Positions 5,933 through 6,703 of a stretch of DNA of 6,703 nt are shown here, one piece after another (the stretch's first letter is position 1; each line of letters begins with the position of its first letter). This DNA comes from an uncultured euryarchaeote (lineage in GTDB: Archaea > Thermoplasmatota > Thermoplasmata > UBA10834). The translations under genes and the position numbers were made by a program. The notes beneath the pieces are model-generated. The model did no database searches. It was not told the DNA's origin and was given only the letters and a program-made list of their open reading frames with translations. Location of the stretch: NCBI GenBank assembly GCA_937872085.1, contig CALMQK010000191.1, positions 1 to 6,703 on the forward strand, in the 5' to 3' direction.

Positions 5933-6568
5933 TCACCTGACCAGTTTCTTTGCTACATCAACTGCGCCAGATGCGTCGCCACTGTAGCCGTCGGCTCCGA
6001 TCTCCTTTGCATACGTGTCTGTAACCGGCGCCCCGCCTACAAGGATCTTGATGGCCTTGTTCTTCTTCTTCAGTGGGGTGATGACCTCTGCCATCCTCGG
6101 CATGGTCGTCGTCATGAGTGCGGACATCGCCATCATGTGCGGCTTGACCTCGTCGGCCTTCTTCAGGAAGTCAGCGGATGGGACATTCACGCCCAGATCC
6201 ACGACCTCGAAGCCGTTCGCAGTCAACATGGTGGACACGAGGTTCTTGCCGATCTCGTGTATGTCGTCCTGGACAGTCCCGATGACTACCTTGCCGGCGC
6301 TCGCCCTGTGCTGCCCCTTCGGGACAGATGGCTCGAGCACGGCCAAAGCGGTCTTCATCGCTTCTGCGCCCATGACTAGCTCGGGTAGGTAGATCTCTCC
6401 CCTGCCGAACCTTTCACCAACAGTCTTGATTCCTTCAGCCAATCCTTTCTCGATGGCGACGAGCGGGTCAACGCCGGCCTTCAGTGCGCTCTTTGCGAGG
6501 TCAGCGATGGTTTCCATCTCGTAGTTTATCACAGCATTCTTCAGCTGCTTTACCATATCTTCCGGCAT
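5933..6568 (-). CDS. Corrinoid (methyltransferase cognate) protein, MttC/MtbC-like
   Basis: This 211-aa cobalamin-binding protein shuttles methyl groups between a substrate methyltransferase and a methylcobamide-dependent acceptor enzyme. An N-terminal helical cap domain (about residues 1-85) is followed by a Rossmann-like B12 domain. That domain has the base-off signature DIHEIG (102-107), in which His104 is the lower cobalt ligand, then the MSALMTTTM segment (148-156) and LVGGAPV (176-182). Length and both domains match MttC, MtbC and MtmC. The start at ATG 6568 (MPEDMVKQL) is set by GGGGGT (6575-6580) 6 nt upstream. The longer reading from ATG 6643 has no ribosome site, and its start would sit in a hairpin loop. 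It is the first gene of the operon, and its stop overlaps the ribosome site of the next gene. The linkage makes it the partner of one or both MttB-like proteins. Confidence 0.93.
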   Translation of the reverse strand: MPEDMVKQLKNAVINYEMETIADLAKSALKAGVDPLVAIEKGLAEGIKTVGERFGRGEIYLPELVMGAEAMKTALAVLEPSVPKGQHRASAGKVVIGTVQDDIHEIGKNLVSTMLTANGFEVVDLGVNVPSADFLKKADEVKPHMMAMSALMTTTMPRMAEVITPLKKKNKAIKILVGGAPVTDTYAKEIGADGYSGDASGAVDVAKKLVR

Positions 6569-6574
6569 TGGTTT

Positions 6575-6580
6575 ACCCCC
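6575..6580 (-). promoter_or_regulatory. Ribosome binding site deciding the mttC-like start
   Basis: The minus strand reads GGGGGT, 6 nt before ATG 6568. It supports this start over the ATG at 6643. Confidence 0.65.
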
Positions 6581-6592
6581 AATACGTTCCTC

Positions 6593-6607
6593 AGGGTTTT
6601 CGACCCC
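6593..6607 (-). promoter_or_regulatory. Small second hairpin in the mttC-like leader
   Basis: In the minus-strand RNA, GGGGT (6607-6603) can pair with ACCCT (6597-6593) around a 5-nt loop, with one G-U pair. The same ACCC could instead pair with the GGGGGT ribosome site, so alternative folds that hide or free the site are conceivable. The stem is short and the claim is weak. Confidence 0.25.
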
Positions 6608-6622
6608 TCGGATTCTTCGGAC

Positions 6623-6659
6623 TAGAAAGCTCTCCTGTCGCATGGACAGTCGCTTTCTA
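6623..6659 (-). ncRNA. Two-tier hairpin in the 5' leader of the corrinoid methyltransferase operon
   Basis: A perfect 8-bp outer stem (TAGAAAGC at 6623-6630 with GCTTTCTA at 6652-6659) encloses a perfect 5-bp inner stem (CTGTC at 6635-6639 with GACAG at 6645-6649) with a 5-nt loop and an asymmetric internal loop. It begins a few nucleotides after the predicted start site near 6664. It could act as a cis-regulatory RNA, a stabilising 5' cap hairpin, or, as DNA, a dyad operator. It does not match any riboswitch class I recognise; it is far smaller than the cobalamin riboswitch. Confidence 0.5.
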
Positions 6660-6686
6660 CCGACTGAACGGGCATAAGCGCTTCCC

Positions 6687-6694
6687 TAATTAAG
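6687..6694 (-). promoter_or_regulatory. TATA-like box for the corrinoid methyltransferase operon
   Basis: The minus strand reads CTTAATTA, preceded by the purine-rich GCGAAAA as a possible BRE. The predicted start near 6664 gives a leader of about 95 nt before ATG 6568. The box is close to the window edge, so upstream operators cannot be judged. Confidence 0.5.
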
Positions 6695-6703
6695 TTTTCG
6701 CTC

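Noticed and set aside
6569..6643. Upstream in-frame extension of the corrinoid protein from ATG 6643
   Set aside because: It has no ribosome site, its ATG sits in the loop of the leader hairpin, and the extra 25 residues are absent from the family. ATG 6568 has a strong site.
6569..6664. Cobalamin riboswitch in the operon leader
   Set aside because: The leader is under 100 nt and lacks the multi-stem B12-box architecture I would expect; only local hairpins are visible.

Overview
The window looks like a stretch of archaeal chromosome. Five divergent or leading genes have TATA-like boxes about 25 bp before a short mRNA leader. Start codons follow either anti-16S-type GGAGG/GGTG motifs or no ribosome site at all (leaderless). 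One gene is the archaeal asparagine synthetase made from a class II aminoacyl-tRNA synthetase core. AGG/AGA and ATA codons are frequent. A euryarchaeal/Thermoplasmatota-like host is a guess from gene content; nothing here fixes the lineage. No RNA gene, transposon or CRISPR array was seen.

Left part (1-2896), amino-acid metabolism. A partial threonine synthase gene (thrC, minus strand, running off the left edge) diverges from homoserine kinase (thrB, plus strand). These are the last two steps of threonine synthesis. thrB converges on an ammonia-type archaeal asparagine synthetase (minus strand). A perfect 22-bp tandem repeat carries both stop codons at this junction. The asparagine synthetase diverges from an Lrp/AsnC-family regulator (plus strand). 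The 133-bp gap between them holds repeated GTCAAT-type motifs that are candidate operators. The layout resembles the asnC-asnA pair of E. coli, built with a different synthetase lineage.

Right part (2913-6703), one-carbon metabolism. A minus-strand operon reads in order: an MttC-like corrinoid protein (211 aa), an MttB-superfamily methyltransferase (489 aa), then a second, colinear MttB-superfamily paralogue (479 aa). Neither MttB gene has an in-frame amber codon, so both belong to the pyrrolysine-free branch, which includes known glycine betaine, proline betaine and carnitine demethylases. The expected chemistry is transfer of a methyl group from an unidentified methylated (probably quaternary) amine to the cobalt of the shared corrinoid protein. 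The methyl acceptor enzyme, the reductive activator and any transporter are not in this window.

The most unusual items are the two different MttB paralogues sharing one corrinoid protein, a strong two-tier hairpin at the start of the operon's roughly 95-nt leader (other genes here have leaders of 0 to about 26 nt), an 11-bp hairpin between the two methyltransferase genes just after an amber stop, the duplicated convergent-stop repeat, and the AsnC-like/asparagine synthetase pair with symmetric candidate operators. There is no gene-free stretch longer than about 190 bp.
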